A DNA stretch of 64,000 nucleotides, from NCBI GenBank assembly GCA_016717165.1, contig JADKGA010000002.1:310001-374000 (forward strand). Reading direction: 5' to 3'. The notes beneath the pieces were generated by a model. That model saw only the letters and a program-made list of their open reading frames with translations. It was not told the origin of the DNA and did not search any database. The translations under genes and the position numbers were made by a program. Position 1 is the first letter of the stretch. Each line of letters starts with the position of its first letter. Positions 7,090 to 16,279 of this stretch are shown piece by piece. The DNA comes from Candidatus Lutibacillus vidarii. Its GTDB lineage: Bacteria; Actinomycetota; Actinomycetes; Actinomycetales; Dermatophilaceae.

Positions 7090-9551
7090 CCGCCACCGCG
7101 ACCCCGCCGGCCGGCGCCGCGACCCCTGCGCCGCCCGACCTGGTCACGCTGACCATCGACGGGACCTCCGTCAGCGTGCCCAAGGGCACCCTGGTCATCC
7201 GGGCCGCCGAGCAGCTCGGCATCCAGATCCCGCGGTTCTGCGACCACCCGCTGCTCGACCCGGTCGGGGCCTGCCGGCAGTGTCTCGTCGAGGTCGCCCT
7301 CCCCGGCCGGGACGGCCAGCTGTCGAAGATGCCCAAGCCGCAGGCGTCGTGCACGATGACCTGCTCGGAGGGTATGTCGATCACCACCCACCTGGCCTCG
7401 CCGGTGGTCGACAAGGCCCAGCGCGGGGTCATGGAGCTCCTCCTCATCAACCACCCGCTCGACTGCCCGGTGTGCGACAAGGGCGGCGAGTGCCCGCTGC
7501 AGAACCAGGCGATGGAGCACGGCCGCGGGACGTCCCGGTTCGAGGACGTCAAGCGGACCTACCCCAAGCCGGTCTCCATCTCCAGCCAGGTCCTCCTGGA
7601 CCGGGAGCGCTGCGTTCTGTGCGCCCGCTGCACCCGGTTCTCCGACCAGATCGCCGGCGACCCGTTCATCGCCCTCGTCGAGCGCGGCGCCCTCCAGCAG
7701 GTCGGCATCTACGAGGAGCACCCGTTCGAGTCGTACTTCTCCGGCAACACCGTCCAGATCTGCCCCGTCGGTGCGTTGACCGGCGCGCGGTACCGGTTCC
7801 GGTCCCGCCCGTTCGACCTCGTCTCCACCCCGAGCGTCTGTGAGCACTGCGCGAGCGGCTGCTCGTTGCGCGTTGACCACCGCCGCGGCGTCGTCCTGCG
7901 CCGGATGGCCGCGCCAAACATGGCCGTCAACGAGGAGTGGAACTGCGACAAGGGCCGCTGGGCGTTCGCCTATGCGACCGAGCCGGACCGGCTCACCACC
8001 CCGCTGGTCCGCGGCGCCGACGGCGTGCTGCGTCCCGCCGGGTGGCCGGAGGCGCTCGCCGCCGCGGCCGCCGGACTACGCTCCGCCAAGGCGGCTGCAG
8101 TCCTCACCGGCGGCCGGGTCACCGCCGAGGACGCCTATGCCTACGGCAAGTTCGCCCGCGCCGTTCTGCGGACCAATGACGTCGACTTCCGCGCCCGGCC
8201 GCACTCGGCCGAGGAGGCGGACTTCCTCGCCTCGTCGGTGGTCACCACCTCGCCGGAGTCCGGCGGGCTCTCCTATGCCGACCTCGGCGCCGCCTCGACC
8301 GTGCTCCTCGTCGGCTTCGAGCCCGAGGAGGAGTCGCCGATCGTCTTCCTCCGGTTGCGCCGCGCCGTCCGCAAGGCCCGCACCGCGGTGTATGCCGTGG
8401 CGCCATACCCGACCCGGGGTCTGGCCAAGCTGGCCGGCCGGCTGGTCCCTGCCGCCCCCGGGACCGAGGCCGAGATCCTCGCCGCCCTGGTCGCCGGCGA
8501 CGCTCCGGGCGAGCAGATGGCCGCCCTTGGCACCGCCCTGCGTGAGCCCGGCGCCGCCATCCTCGTCGGGGAGCGGCTCGCGACCGTGCCCGGCGCACTC
8601 TCCCAGGCCGCGGCGCTGGCCGCTGCCACCGGCGCTCGGCTCGCCTGGGTGCCCCGGCGTGCCGGTGAGCGCGGCGCTCTCGAGTCCGGTGCGCTGCCGA
8701 CCCTGCTGCCCGGGGGTCGGCCCGTCGCCGAGCCGGCCGCGCGCGCCGAGGTCGCCGCGGTGTGGGGCGTGAGCGACCTGCCGTCCGTCGCGGGTCGCGA
8801 CACCGCCGGCATCCTCGCCGGTGTGGCCACCGGAGCGGTCGACGCACTCGTTGTCGGCGGCGTTGAGGCAGCCGACCTGGGTCTGACCGACCCGTCCGTC
8901 CTGCGGCGCGCCTTCGTCGTCTCGCTCGAGGTCCGCGAGGGGCCGCTCACCGCGGTCGCCGACGTCGTCCTCCCGGTGGCTCCCCACCAGGAGAAGACCG
9001 GCACCTTCGTCGACTGGGAGGGCCGCCTGCGGCCGTTCTCCCTCGCCCTGTCGACCCAGGCGGTCAGTGACCACCGGGCGCTGCACATGCTCGCCGATGA
9101 GCTCGGGGTCCGGCTCAGCAGCCGTACCCTCGCCGAGATCCACGACGAGTGGCAGCGGCTCTCCGCCTGGTCTGGCGCCCGCGCGGACGCGCCGTCCGTC
9201 GTCCCCGCCGGGGTCCCGAGCCCCGCCGGCGGCGAGGCCGTCCTCGCGACCTGGCATCACCTCCTCGACGCCGGCCGCCTTCAGGACGGCGAGCCCTTCC
9301 TCGCCGGCACCGCACCCACGGCAGTGGCGCGGATGTCGGCGGTGACCGCCGCCGGCGCCGGCCTGGCCGATGGCGACACGGTGAAGGTGTCGAGCGCCGC
9401 CGGCTCGGTCGAGGTGCCGCTCGTCGTCACCGACGGCATGGTCGACCACGTGGTCTGGCTGCCGACCAACTCGGCGGGCTGCCAGGTCCGGACCCAGCTT
9501 CGAGCCGGTGCCGGCTCGGTCGTCTCGCTGAGCAAGGGAGGTGCAGCATGA
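7086..9551 (+). CDS. nuoG: NADH-quinone oxidoreductase subunit G
   Basis: An 821-aa peripheral-arm subunit. The N-terminal ferredoxin-like domain has the [2Fe-2S] ligands (PRFCDHP, GACRQCLVEV). It is followed by the His/Cys-ligated cluster segment CPVCDKGGECPLQ, the pair RCVLCARC, ICPVGAL, and then the CEHCASGC motif of the molybdopterin-oxidoreductase-like domain, whose cofactor is thought to be absent in complex I. Length and domain order match actinobacterial NuoG. ATG 7086 overlaps the nuoF stop, and the gene overlaps nuoH by 4 bp. Confidence 0.98.
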   Translation: MTATATPPAGAATPAPPDLVTLTIDGTSVSVPKGTLVIRAAEQLGIQIPRFCDHPLLDPVGACRQCLVEVALPGRDGQLSKMPKPQASCTMTCSEGMSITTHLASPVVDKAQRGVMELLLINHPLDCPVCDKGGECPLQNQAMEHGRGTSRFEDVKRTYPKPVSISSQVLLDRERCVLCARCTRFSDQIAGDPFIALVERGALQQVGIYEEHPFESYFSGNTVQICPVGALTGARYRFRSRPFDLVSTPSVCEHCASGCSLRVDHRRGVVLRRMAAPNMAVNEEWNCDKGRWAFAYATEPDRLTTPLVRGADGVLRPAGWPEALAAAAAGLRSAKAAAVLTGGRVTAEDAYAYGKFARAVLRTNDVDFRARPHSAEEADFLASSVVTTSPESGGLSYADLGAASTVLLVGFEPEEESPIVFLRLRRAVRKARTAVYAVAPYPTRGLAKLAGRLVPAAPGTEAEILAALVAGDAPGEQMAALGTALREPGAAILVGERLATVPGALSQAAALAAATGARLAWVPRRAGERGALESGALPTLLPGGRPVAEPAARAEVAAVWGVSDLPSVAGRDTAGILAGVATGAVDALVVGGVEAADLGLTDPSVLRRAFVVSLEVREGPLTAVADVVLPVAPHQEKTGTFVDWEGRLRPFSLALSTQAVSDHRALHMLADELGVRLSSRTLAEIHDEWQRLSAWSGARADAPSVVPAGVPSPAGGEAVLATWHHLLDAGRLQDGEPFLAGTAPTAVARMSAVTAAGAGLADGDTVKVSSAAGSVEVPLVVTDGMVDHVVWLPTNSAGCQVRTQLRAGAGSVVSLSKGGAA

Positions 9552-11014
9552 GTGCGTTCCTCGCGGTCCCGGCGCTGCTGCCGGGGGTCCTCCCCGGCGC
9601 GGAGAACCCGGTCGCCGACTTCAGCGACACCCCGTTCTGGCTGTCCATCGTCAAGGGTGTCCTGATCTTCGTCTACCTGCTGCTGTCGACGCTGCTCGTC
9701 ATCTGGTTCGAGCGGCGCGTCATCGGCCGGATGCAGCAGCGTCCCGGCCCGAACCGCAACGGCCCCTTCGGCCTGCTCCAGACCCTCGCCGACGGCATGA
9801 AGTCGATGTTCAAGGAGGACGTCCGCCCGGCGAATGCCGACAAGTGGGTGTTCACCATCGCGCCGCTCATCGCCGCCACGATGTGCGTTGTCTCCTTCTC
9901 GATCATCCCGCTCGGCCCGGACGTCTACTTGTTCGGCCACCGCACCCCGCTGCAGCTGACCGACGTCCCGGTCGCCGTCCTGCTCGTCCTCGCGGTCGCC
10001 AGCGTCGGTGCCTACGGCATCATCCTCGCTGGCTGGTCGTCGGGGTCGACATACCCGCTCATGGGTGGGCTGCGCTCGACCGCCCAGGTGATCTCCTACG
10101 AGATCGCCATGGGGCTCTCGCTCGTCGCCGTCTTCCTCTTCAGTGGGTCGATGTCGACCTCCTCCATCGTCGGCTCGCAGGCCTCGATGTGGTATGTCGT
10201 CCCCGCGTTCTTCTCCTTCGCCGTCTACCTCGTGACGATGGTCGGGGAGACCAACCGGCTCCCGTTCGACCTCGCCGAGGGCGAGGGTGAGATCGTCGGT
10301 GGCTTCCACACCGAGTACGGGTCGATGCGCTTCGCGATGTTCTTCCTCGCCGAGTACATCAACATGTTCACGGTCTCGGCCCTGGCCACGACGATGTTCC
10401 TCGGCGGCTGGCAGGCACCGCCAATCATCTCCCTCATCAACGACAACGTCGTCGGGGGCGGCTGGTGGGGGCTGCTGTGGTTCACCACGAAGCTGTGGCT
10501 CTTCATGTTCTTCTTCGTCTGGCTCCGTGGCACCCTGCCCCGGGTCCGGTACGACCAGTTCATGCACTTCGGCTGGAAGTTTCTCATCCCCGTCACCGTG
10601 ACCTGGGTTGTCGCCGTCGCGTTCATCCGCGGCGCCCAGCCACCGCTGAACTACTTCGGCAAGGGTGCTCTCACCATCGGTAACAAGGCCGTCTCGATCC
10701 CGCTGCTGGTCATCATCAGCGTGATCGCCGTCATCGCCCTGGCCGCCACCTGGGTCTGGGACGAACGCGCCAATGCGGCGGCCATGGCGGCCGCGCCGGA
10801 GGCCGAGGAGGAGATCGACCCCTTCGCGGGCGGCTTCCCCGTCCCCCCGATGCCCGGCCAGCGGCTCAAGGAACCGGCGTATGCCGGTCCGCGCTCGACC
10901 GCGGCGGTCGTGACCGACGGCGACGCGGTGAGCGAGGCGACCGACGGCGACTCAGGCACCCCCGACCCGGGCGCCGCCTGGTTCACCACCTCCGAGGAGG
11001 AGCCCCGTGGCTGA
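9548..11014 (+). CDS. nuoH: NADH-quinone oxidoreductase subunit H
   Basis: A 488-aa membrane subunit that joins the peripheral and membrane arms and forms part of the quinone channel. Recognisable blocks are ERRVIGRMQQRPGPNRNGP, KSMFKED and GETNRLPFDLAEGEGEIVGG. The membrane core ends near residue 405. An ~80-residue hydrophilic tail (DPFAGGFPVPPMPGQ onward, ending acidic) makes it longer than the E. coli protein, as is common in actinobacteria. It overlaps nuoG (ATGA) and nuoI. Confidence 0.97.
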   Translation: MSAFLAVPALLPGVLPGAENPVADFSDTPFWLSIVKGVLIFVYLLLSTLLVIWFERRVIGRMQQRPGPNRNGPFGLLQTLADGMKSMFKEDVRPANADKWVFTIAPLIAATMCVVSFSIIPLGPDVYLFGHRTPLQLTDVPVAVLLVLAVASVGAYGIILAGWSSGSTYPLMGGLRSTAQVISYEIAMGLSLVAVFLFSGSMSTSSIVGSQASMWYVVPAFFSFAVYLVTMVGETNRLPFDLAEGEGEIVGGFHTEYGSMRFAMFFLAEYINMFTVSALATTMFLGGWQAPPIISLINDNVVGGGWWGLLWFTTKLWLFMFFFVWLRGTLPRVRYDQFMHFGWKFLIPVTVTWVVAVAFIRGAQPPLNYFGKGALTIGNKAVSIPLLVIISVIAVIALAATWVWDERANAAAMAAAPEAEEEIDPFAGGFPVPPMPGQRLKEPAYAGPRSTAAVVTDGDAVSEATDGDSGTPDPGAAWFTTSEEEPRG

Positions 11015-11690
11015 CGACAAGGCACTGGCCACCCCGGCGCCGGACGGGGACGTCGCCGTGCCGACGACCGCAGCGCGCAAGCGCGACGAGGCCGCCGCGA
11101 GGGGCGCCCTGTCCCAGGTCCTCGACACCGTCGCCGGCTTCGGCGTCTCCTTCGGGACGATCTTCCGCAAGCTCGAGACCGAGGAGTACCCGGAGGAGAA
11201 GCGCCCGACCGCCAAGCGCTTCCACGGGCGCCACCAGCTCAACCGGCACCCGGACGGCCTGGAGAAGTGCGTTGGCTGCGAGCTGTGCGCCTGGGCCTGC
11301 CCGGCCGACGCGATCCTCGTCGAGGGCGCCGACAATGACGACACCCCGCTCGACGAGGGTGGCCAGGGCCGGTTCTCCCCCGGGGAACGCTATGGCCGCG
11401 TCTACCAGATCAACTACCTGCGGTGCATCTTCTGCGGGTTGTGCATCGAGGCCTGCCCCACTCGGGCGCTGACGATGACGAACGAGTACGAGCTCGCCGA
11501 CAACTCCCGCGAGAAGCTCATCTTCACGAAGGAGCAGCTGCTCGCCCCGCTGCAGGAGGGCATGGCGGCGCCCCCGCACGCCATGGCCCCGCACATGGAG
11601 GAGCGCGACTACTTCCTCGGCAAGGTCCACTCGGCCACCCCCGAGCAGCACGCCGAGGCCGACCAGCTCACCGAAGGTGGTGCTCACTGA
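11007..11690 (+). CDS. nuoI: NADH-quinone oxidoreductase subunit I
   Basis: A 227-aa ferredoxin-like subunit carrying clusters N6a and N6b. Two CxxCxxCxxxCP motifs are present, CVGCELCAWACP and CIFCGLCIEACP. The GTG start lies inside the end of nuoH behind GAGGAGG. About 60 residues precede the first membrane-associated helix region and a short acidic tail follows the second cluster motif. It overlaps nuoJ by one base. Confidence 0.97.
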   Translation: MADDKALATPAPDGDVAVPTTAARKRDEAAARGALSQVLDTVAGFGVSFGTIFRKLETEEYPEEKRPTAKRFHGRHQLNRHPDGLEKCVGCELCAWACPADAILVEGADNDDTPLDEGGQGRFSPGERYGRVYQINYLRCIFCGLCIEACPTRALTMTNEYELADNSREKLIFTKEQLLAPLQEGMAAPPHAMAPHMEERDYFLGKVHSATPEQHAEADQLTEGGAH

Positions 11691-12460
11691 TGACCAGCGG
11701 CTCGGAGGCCGTCCTCTTCTGGATCCTCGCCCCGATCACCGTCGCGGGTGCGCTCGGGCTGCTCTTCGCCCGCAAGGCGGTGTATGCCGCCTTGGGTATC
11801 GCCCTCGCGATGGTCAACCTCGGCGTCCTCTACCTCGCCCTCGGCGCCCCCTTCCTCGGCGTCGTCCAGGTGGTCGTCTACACCGGTGCGGTGATGATGC
11901 TCTTCCTCTTCGTCCTCATGCTCGTGGGTGTCGACTCCTCCGACTCGATCGTCGAGACGATCAAGGGCCAGCGGGTCGTCTCCTTGGCTTTGGGTCTCGG
12001 GCTGGTCGGGTTGCTCGGCTCGGTCATCGGGCAGGTGAGCGTGGGCGCCCTCCCCGGGGAGCCGAAGAGCGTGACCGACAACGGCCACATCAACGCGATG
12101 GCCGACCTCATCTTCGGCAAGTACGTCTGGGTCTTCGAGGTCACCTCGGCGCTGCTCATCACCGCCGCCCTCGGGGCGATGGTGCTGGCGCACCGGGAGC
12201 GGATCGGCGAGCGGCCCACGCAGCGTGCCTGGGCGGCCCGCCGGGTCCGCACCGGCGAGCACGTCGCCGGTCTCCCGGCGCCCGGCGTCTACGCCCGCCA
12301 CAACGCCGTCGACACCCCGGCGCTGCTGCCCGACGGGACCGCGTCAGAGCTGTCGATCTCCCGCGTCCTGGCCGCCCGCGACCAGATCGAGGCGCCCCAG
12401 GGGTACGCCGAGATCAGCCGCGAGATGGAGCAGGAGATCACCGAGGGGAGCACGCGATGA
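11690..12460 (+). CDS. nuoJ: NADH-quinone oxidoreductase subunit J
   Basis: A 256-aa membrane subunit. The conserved VVYTGAVMMLFLFVLMLVG segment is the pi-bulge helix that links quinone chemistry to the proton pumps. A hydrophilic C-terminal tail of roughly 80 residues is longer than in E. coli. The start TGATG overlaps the nuoI stop, and the stop overlaps nuoK. Confidence 0.96.
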   Translation: MTSGSEAVLFWILAPITVAGALGLLFARKAVYAALGIALAMVNLGVLYLALGAPFLGVVQVVVYTGAVMMLFLFVLMLVGVDSSDSIVETIKGQRVVSLALGLGLVGLLGSVIGQVSVGALPGEPKSVTDNGHINAMADLIFGKYVWVFEVTSALLITAALGAMVLAHRERIGERPTQRAWAARRVRTGEHVAGLPAPGVYARHNAVDTPALLPDGTASELSISRVLAARDQIEAPQGYAEISREMEQEITEGSTR

Positions 12461-12756
12461 GCCTGATGAACTACCTCTACCTCGCGAGCATCCTCTTCGC
12501 GATCGGTGCGACGGCGGTGCTCACCCGGCGCAACGCGATCATCGTCTTCATGGGCGTCGAGCTCATGCTCAACGCGACCAACCTCGCGTTCGTCACCTTC
12601 GCCCGGATGCACGGGTCGCTCGACGGACAGGTCATCGCCTTGTTCGTCATGGTCGTCGCCGCGGCCGAGGTCGTCGTCGGCCTCGCCATCATCATGACGA
12701 TCTTCCGTGCCCGCCGGTCGGCCTCGGTCGACGACGCGAACCTGCTGAAGCTGTAA
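12457..12756 (+). CDS. nuoK: NADH-quinone oxidoreductase subunit K
   Basis: A 99-aa subunit with three predicted membrane helices, the normal family size. Both buried glutamates of the proton path are in place, in GVELMLNATN and AAAEVVVGLA. It overlaps nuoJ as ATGA. An 11-bp gap with AAGGGAG separates it from nuoL, one of the few non-overlapping junctions in the operon. Confidence 0.97.
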   Translation: MSLMNYLYLASILFAIGATAVLTRRNAIIVFMGVELMLNATNLAFVTFARMHGSLDGQVIALFVMVVAAAEVVVGLAIIMTIFRARRSASVDDANLLKL

Positions 12757-12767
12757 GGGAGACTCGA

Positions 12768-14726
12768 GTGATCCAGCTGCTCACCCCAGCGGCGCTGACC
12801 GCCGGGCTGGCGTCGGGTGACACCGACCAGATCCTCCATGCGGCGGAAGGCATCTCGGCATACGGGTGGTTGCTCGTCGCCTTGCCGATGCTCGGCGCGG
12901 CCGTGCTCCTCCTCGGCGGACGCCGGACGAACTCGTGGGGTCCGCTGTTCGCCGTGGCGATGTCCTCGGGCGCCTTCGTCGTCGCGCTCGGCATCCTCGT
13001 CCAGATGCTCGGCTACGACGACGCCTCGCGCCGGCGGATGGTCCACCTCTTCTCCTGGGTGCCCGCGGGGCAGTTCCAGCTCGACGCGGGCCTGCAGCTG
13101 GACCAGCTCTCGCTCTCGTTCGTCCTGCTCGTCACCTTCGTCGGCTCGCTCATCCACGTCTACTCGCTGGGGTACATGGAGCACGACCCGGACAAGCGGC
13201 GCTTCTTCGGCTACCTCAACCTCTTCGTCGCGGCGATGCTCCTGCTCGTCCTCGCCGACTCCTACCTGCTGCTGTATGTCGGCTGGGAGGGCGTGGGCCT
13301 GGCGTCATACCTGCTCATCGGGTTCTGGAACCACAACCCGGCCTACGCGACCGCGGCGAACAAGGCGTTCGTCGCCAACCGGGTCGGCGACTTCGGGCTG
13401 GGCCTGGCGATCATGCTGATGTTCGCCACCTTCGGCCGGGTCGACTTCGCCGGTGTCGCGGGCGGGGTCTCCGGGGCGAGCCAGGGCGTGCTCACGGCGA
13501 TGGGGCTCTTCCTCCTGCTCGGTGCGTGCGGCAAGTCCGCGCAGTTCCCGCTGCAGAGCTGGCTCGGTGACGCCATGGCTGGTCCGACGCCGGTCTCGGC
13601 GCTGATCCACGCCGCGACGATGGTCACCGCCGGCGTCTACCTCGTCGTGCGCAGCCACTGGATCTTCGAGGCCGCCCCCACCGCCCAGCTCGCCGTCGTC
13701 ATCGTCGGGGCGATCACGCTGCTCTTCGGGGCGATCGTCGGGTGCGCCAAGGACGACATCAAGAAGGCGCTCGCGGCCTCGACGATGAGCCAGATCGGCT
13801 ACATGATGCTCGCCGCGGGTCTCGGCCCGGTCGGCGCGGTCTTCGCGATCTTCCACCTGCTCACCCACGGCTTCTTCAAGGCCGGGATGTTCCTCGGTGC
13901 CGGCTCGGTCATGCACGGCATGGACGACCAGGTCGACATGCGCGGCTTCGGCGCGCTCAACACGGCGATGAAGACGACCTGGGTGACCTTCGGCCTCGGC
14001 TGGCTCGCCATCCTCGGCATCCCGCCGTTCTCCGGCTTCTGGAGCAAGGACAAGATCATCGAGGCCGCCTTCGTCGGCGAGGGCTGGCGCCCCTGGGTCT
14101 TCGGCTTCGTGACGATGATCGGCGCCGGGATCACCGCCTTCTACATGTCCCGGCTCTTCTTCATGACCTTCCACGGCCGCAAACGCTGGCCGAAGAAGGC
14201 CCACCCGCACGAGTCGCCATCGCTGATGACCGTGCCGATGATCATCCTCTCGGTCGGCTCCGGCCTGCTCGGCATGGCCCTGACCTGGCTCGGTTTCGCC
14301 GGTTGGCTCGCGCCGGTCGTCGGTGAGCACGAGGAGGGTCACCCGGTGCTCGCGCCGCTGACCATCACCCTCCTCACCCTCGCGATCGTCCTCTTCGGTG
14401 TCTGGCTGGCCTGGTCGAGGTATGCCGCCCGGTCCGTTCCGCGGACCGCGCCCGAGGGCAGCCTGCTCACCCGGGCAGCGCGCCAGGACCTCTACCAGGA
14501 CGCCGTCAACGAGGGCGCCTTCATGCGCCCCGGGATCCACGTCATGCGGGCGTTGGTCTTCACCGACAACCAGGGTGTCGACGGTGCTGCACGCGGGCTC
14601 GCTGCACTGATCGGCGGTGCGTCGTCGAGGCTGCGTCGGATCCAGAACGGGTATGCCCGGTCCTATGCCATGACGATGCTCATCGGTGTCGTCGCCATCC
14701 TCGGTGCCGTGTGGGTGATGCAGTGA
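12768..14726 (+). CDS. nuoL: NADH-quinone oxidoreductase subunit L
   Basis: A 652-aa antiporter-like proton-pumping subunit at the distal end of the membrane arm. Conserved blocks include GWEGVGLASYLLIGFW, DAMAGPTPVSALIHAATMV and IKKALAASTMSQIGYM, and the long C-terminal lateral helix region is present. GTG 12768 is chosen because AAGGGAG lies 7-13 bp upstream and the frame upstream of it overlaps nuoJ/K. The last base is shared with the nuoM start. Confidence 0.97.
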   Translation: MIQLLTPAALTAGLASGDTDQILHAAEGISAYGWLLVALPMLGAAVLLLGGRRTNSWGPLFAVAMSSGAFVVALGILVQMLGYDDASRRRMVHLFSWVPAGQFQLDAGLQLDQLSLSFVLLVTFVGSLIHVYSLGYMEHDPDKRRFFGYLNLFVAAMLLLVLADSYLLLYVGWEGVGLASYLLIGFWNHNPAYATAANKAFVANRVGDFGLGLAIMLMFATFGRVDFAGVAGGVSGASQGVLTAMGLFLLLGACGKSAQFPLQSWLGDAMAGPTPVSALIHAATMVTAGVYLVVRSHWIFEAAPTAQLAVVIVGAITLLFGAIVGCAKDDIKKALAASTMSQIGYMMLAAGLGPVGAVFAIFHLLTHGFFKAGMFLGAGSVMHGMDDQVDMRGFGALNTAMKTTWVTFGLGWLAILGIPPFSGFWSKDKIIEAAFVGEGWRPWVFGFVTMIGAGITAFYMSRLFFMTFHGRKRWPKKAHPHESPSLMTVPMIILSVGSGLLGMALTWLGFAGWLAPVVGEHEEGHPVLAPLTITLLTLAIVLFGVWLAWSRYAARSVPRTAPEGSLLTRAARQDLYQDAVNEGAFMRPGIHVMRALVFTDNQGVDGAARGLAALIGGASSRLRRIQNGYARSYAMTMLIGVVAILGAVWVMQ

Positions 14727-16279
14727 TGTTTCCCTGGCTGAGCGTCCTCGCCGCCATACCTCTGTTCGGGGCGATCGTCGTCCTTCTCCTGCCCAACCGG
14801 CCCACCGTGCCGAGCAAGCAGGTGGCCCTGGGCTTCTCGCTGCTCACCCTCGTCGTCGCGGTCGCCGCGGCGACCCGGTTCGACACGACCGCGCTGACCC
14901 AGTTCCAGCTCGTCGAGCGGCACACCTGGATCCCCCAGCTGGGCGCCACCTACGCGCTCGGCGTCGACGGGATGGCGCTCGCGCTCATCCTCATGTCGGT
15001 CATCCTCACCCCGGTCTGCCTGCTCGCCGCCTGGCACGACGTGCCGGACGAGCAGCCGCAGCGGCAGCAGAACTACCTCGCCCTCATCCTCGTCCTCGAG
15101 ACCTTCATGATCGGGGTCTTCGCGGCCACCGACGTGCTGCTCTTCTACGTGATCTTCGAGGCGATGCTCATCCCGGTGTACTTCCTCATCGGGTCCTTCG
15201 GCACCGGCGCGCGGCGCCAGTACGCGGCGACGAAGTTCCTCCTGTTCTCCCTGCTCGGCGGGCTCGTCATGCTCGTCGCCGTCATCGGGGTGTACTTCCA
15301 GGGCCCCGGCGGCGCGGACGGCTTCCTCCTCGACAAGCTCACCGGGCTGACGATGGACCCGACGACGGAGCACCTGCTCTTCCTCGGCTTCTTCTTCGCC
15401 TTCGCGGTCAAGGCGCCGATGTTCCCGGTGCACACCTGGCTGCCCGACGCCGCCTCCGAGGCGACTCCGGCGACGGCGACCCTGCTCGTCGGGGTGCTCG
15501 ACAAGGTCGGCACCTTCGGGATGATCCGGTTCTGCCTCCAGATGTTCCCCAACGCCAGCCAGTGGGCCACCCCGGTCATCATCGTCCTCGCGGTCGTCTC
15601 GGTGCTCTATGGCGCCTTCGTCGCGATCGGCCAGCGGGACATGATGCGCCTGGTCGCGTACACCTCGGTCAGCCACTTCGGCTTCATCGTCCTGGGGATC
15701 TTCGCCCTGACGACCACGGCCGGCTCCGGCTCGGTCCTCTACATGATCAACCACGGGTTCTCGACGGCCGCACTCTTCCTCGTCGTGGGGATGCTCATCC
15801 GGCGGCGGGGGAGCAAGGACATCGACGCCTATGGCGGGTGGCAGCGGGTCACCCCCGTCCTCGCCGGTGTCTTCCTCGTCTCGGGTCTGTCGGCGCTGGC
15901 GCTGCCGGGTCTCGGGTCCTTCCTCTCCGAGTTCCTCGTGCTCGCCGGGACCTTCCAGCGGTACCAGGTGGCCGCGGCCGTCGCGACGGCCGGCATCATC
16001 CTCGCCGCGCTGTACGTCCTGTGGATGTACAAGCGGACGATGACCGGGGCCCGGCCCGAGGACGTCGAGGGCGTCGGCCCGTCGAGCGGCATCCTCGACC
16101 TCAGCCTGCGGGAGAAGCTCGTCGTCGCGCCGCTCATCGCGGCCTTCCTCGTCCTCGGCTTCTACCCCAAGCCCACGCTGGACGCCATCAACCCCGCGGT
16201 GAAAGCCACCCTCAGCCATGTCGGGGTGAGCGATCCGGCCCCGACGGCGCCGGTCGCCGGTGAAGGGAGCACGAAGTGA
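14726..16279 (+). CDS. nuoM: NADH-quinone oxidoreductase subunit M
   Basis: A 517-aa antiporter-like pump subunit. The catalytic glutamate region FYVIFEAMLIPVYFLIG and the lysine-bearing KAPMFPVHTWLPDAASEAPT-like segment (here HTWLPDAASEATPA) identify NuoM rather than L or N. The ATG at 14726 overlaps the nuoL stop; a start five codons earlier (14711) exists but would lie inside nuoL. It overlaps nuoN as GTGA. Confidence 0.97.
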   Translation: MFPWLSVLAAIPLFGAIVVLLLPNRPTVPSKQVALGFSLLTLVVAVAAATRFDTTALTQFQLVERHTWIPQLGATYALGVDGMALALILMSVILTPVCLLAAWHDVPDEQPQRQQNYLALILVLETFMIGVFAATDVLLFYVIFEAMLIPVYFLIGSFGTGARRQYAATKFLLFSLLGGLVMLVAVIGVYFQGPGGADGFLLDKLTGLTMDPTTEHLLFLGFFFAFAVKAPMFPVHTWLPDAASEATPATATLLVGVLDKVGTFGMIRFCLQMFPNASQWATPVIIVLAVVSVLYGAFVAIGQRDMMRLVAYTSVSHFGFIVLGIFALTTTAGSGSVLYMINHGFSTAALFLVVGMLIRRRGSKDIDAYGGWQRVTPVLAGVFLVSGLSALALPGLGSFLSEFLVLAGTFQRYQVAAAVATAGIILAALYVLWMYKRTMTGARPEDVEGVGPSSGILDLSLREKLVVAPLIAAFLVLGFYPKPTLDAINPAVKATLSHVGVSDPAPTAPVAGEGSTK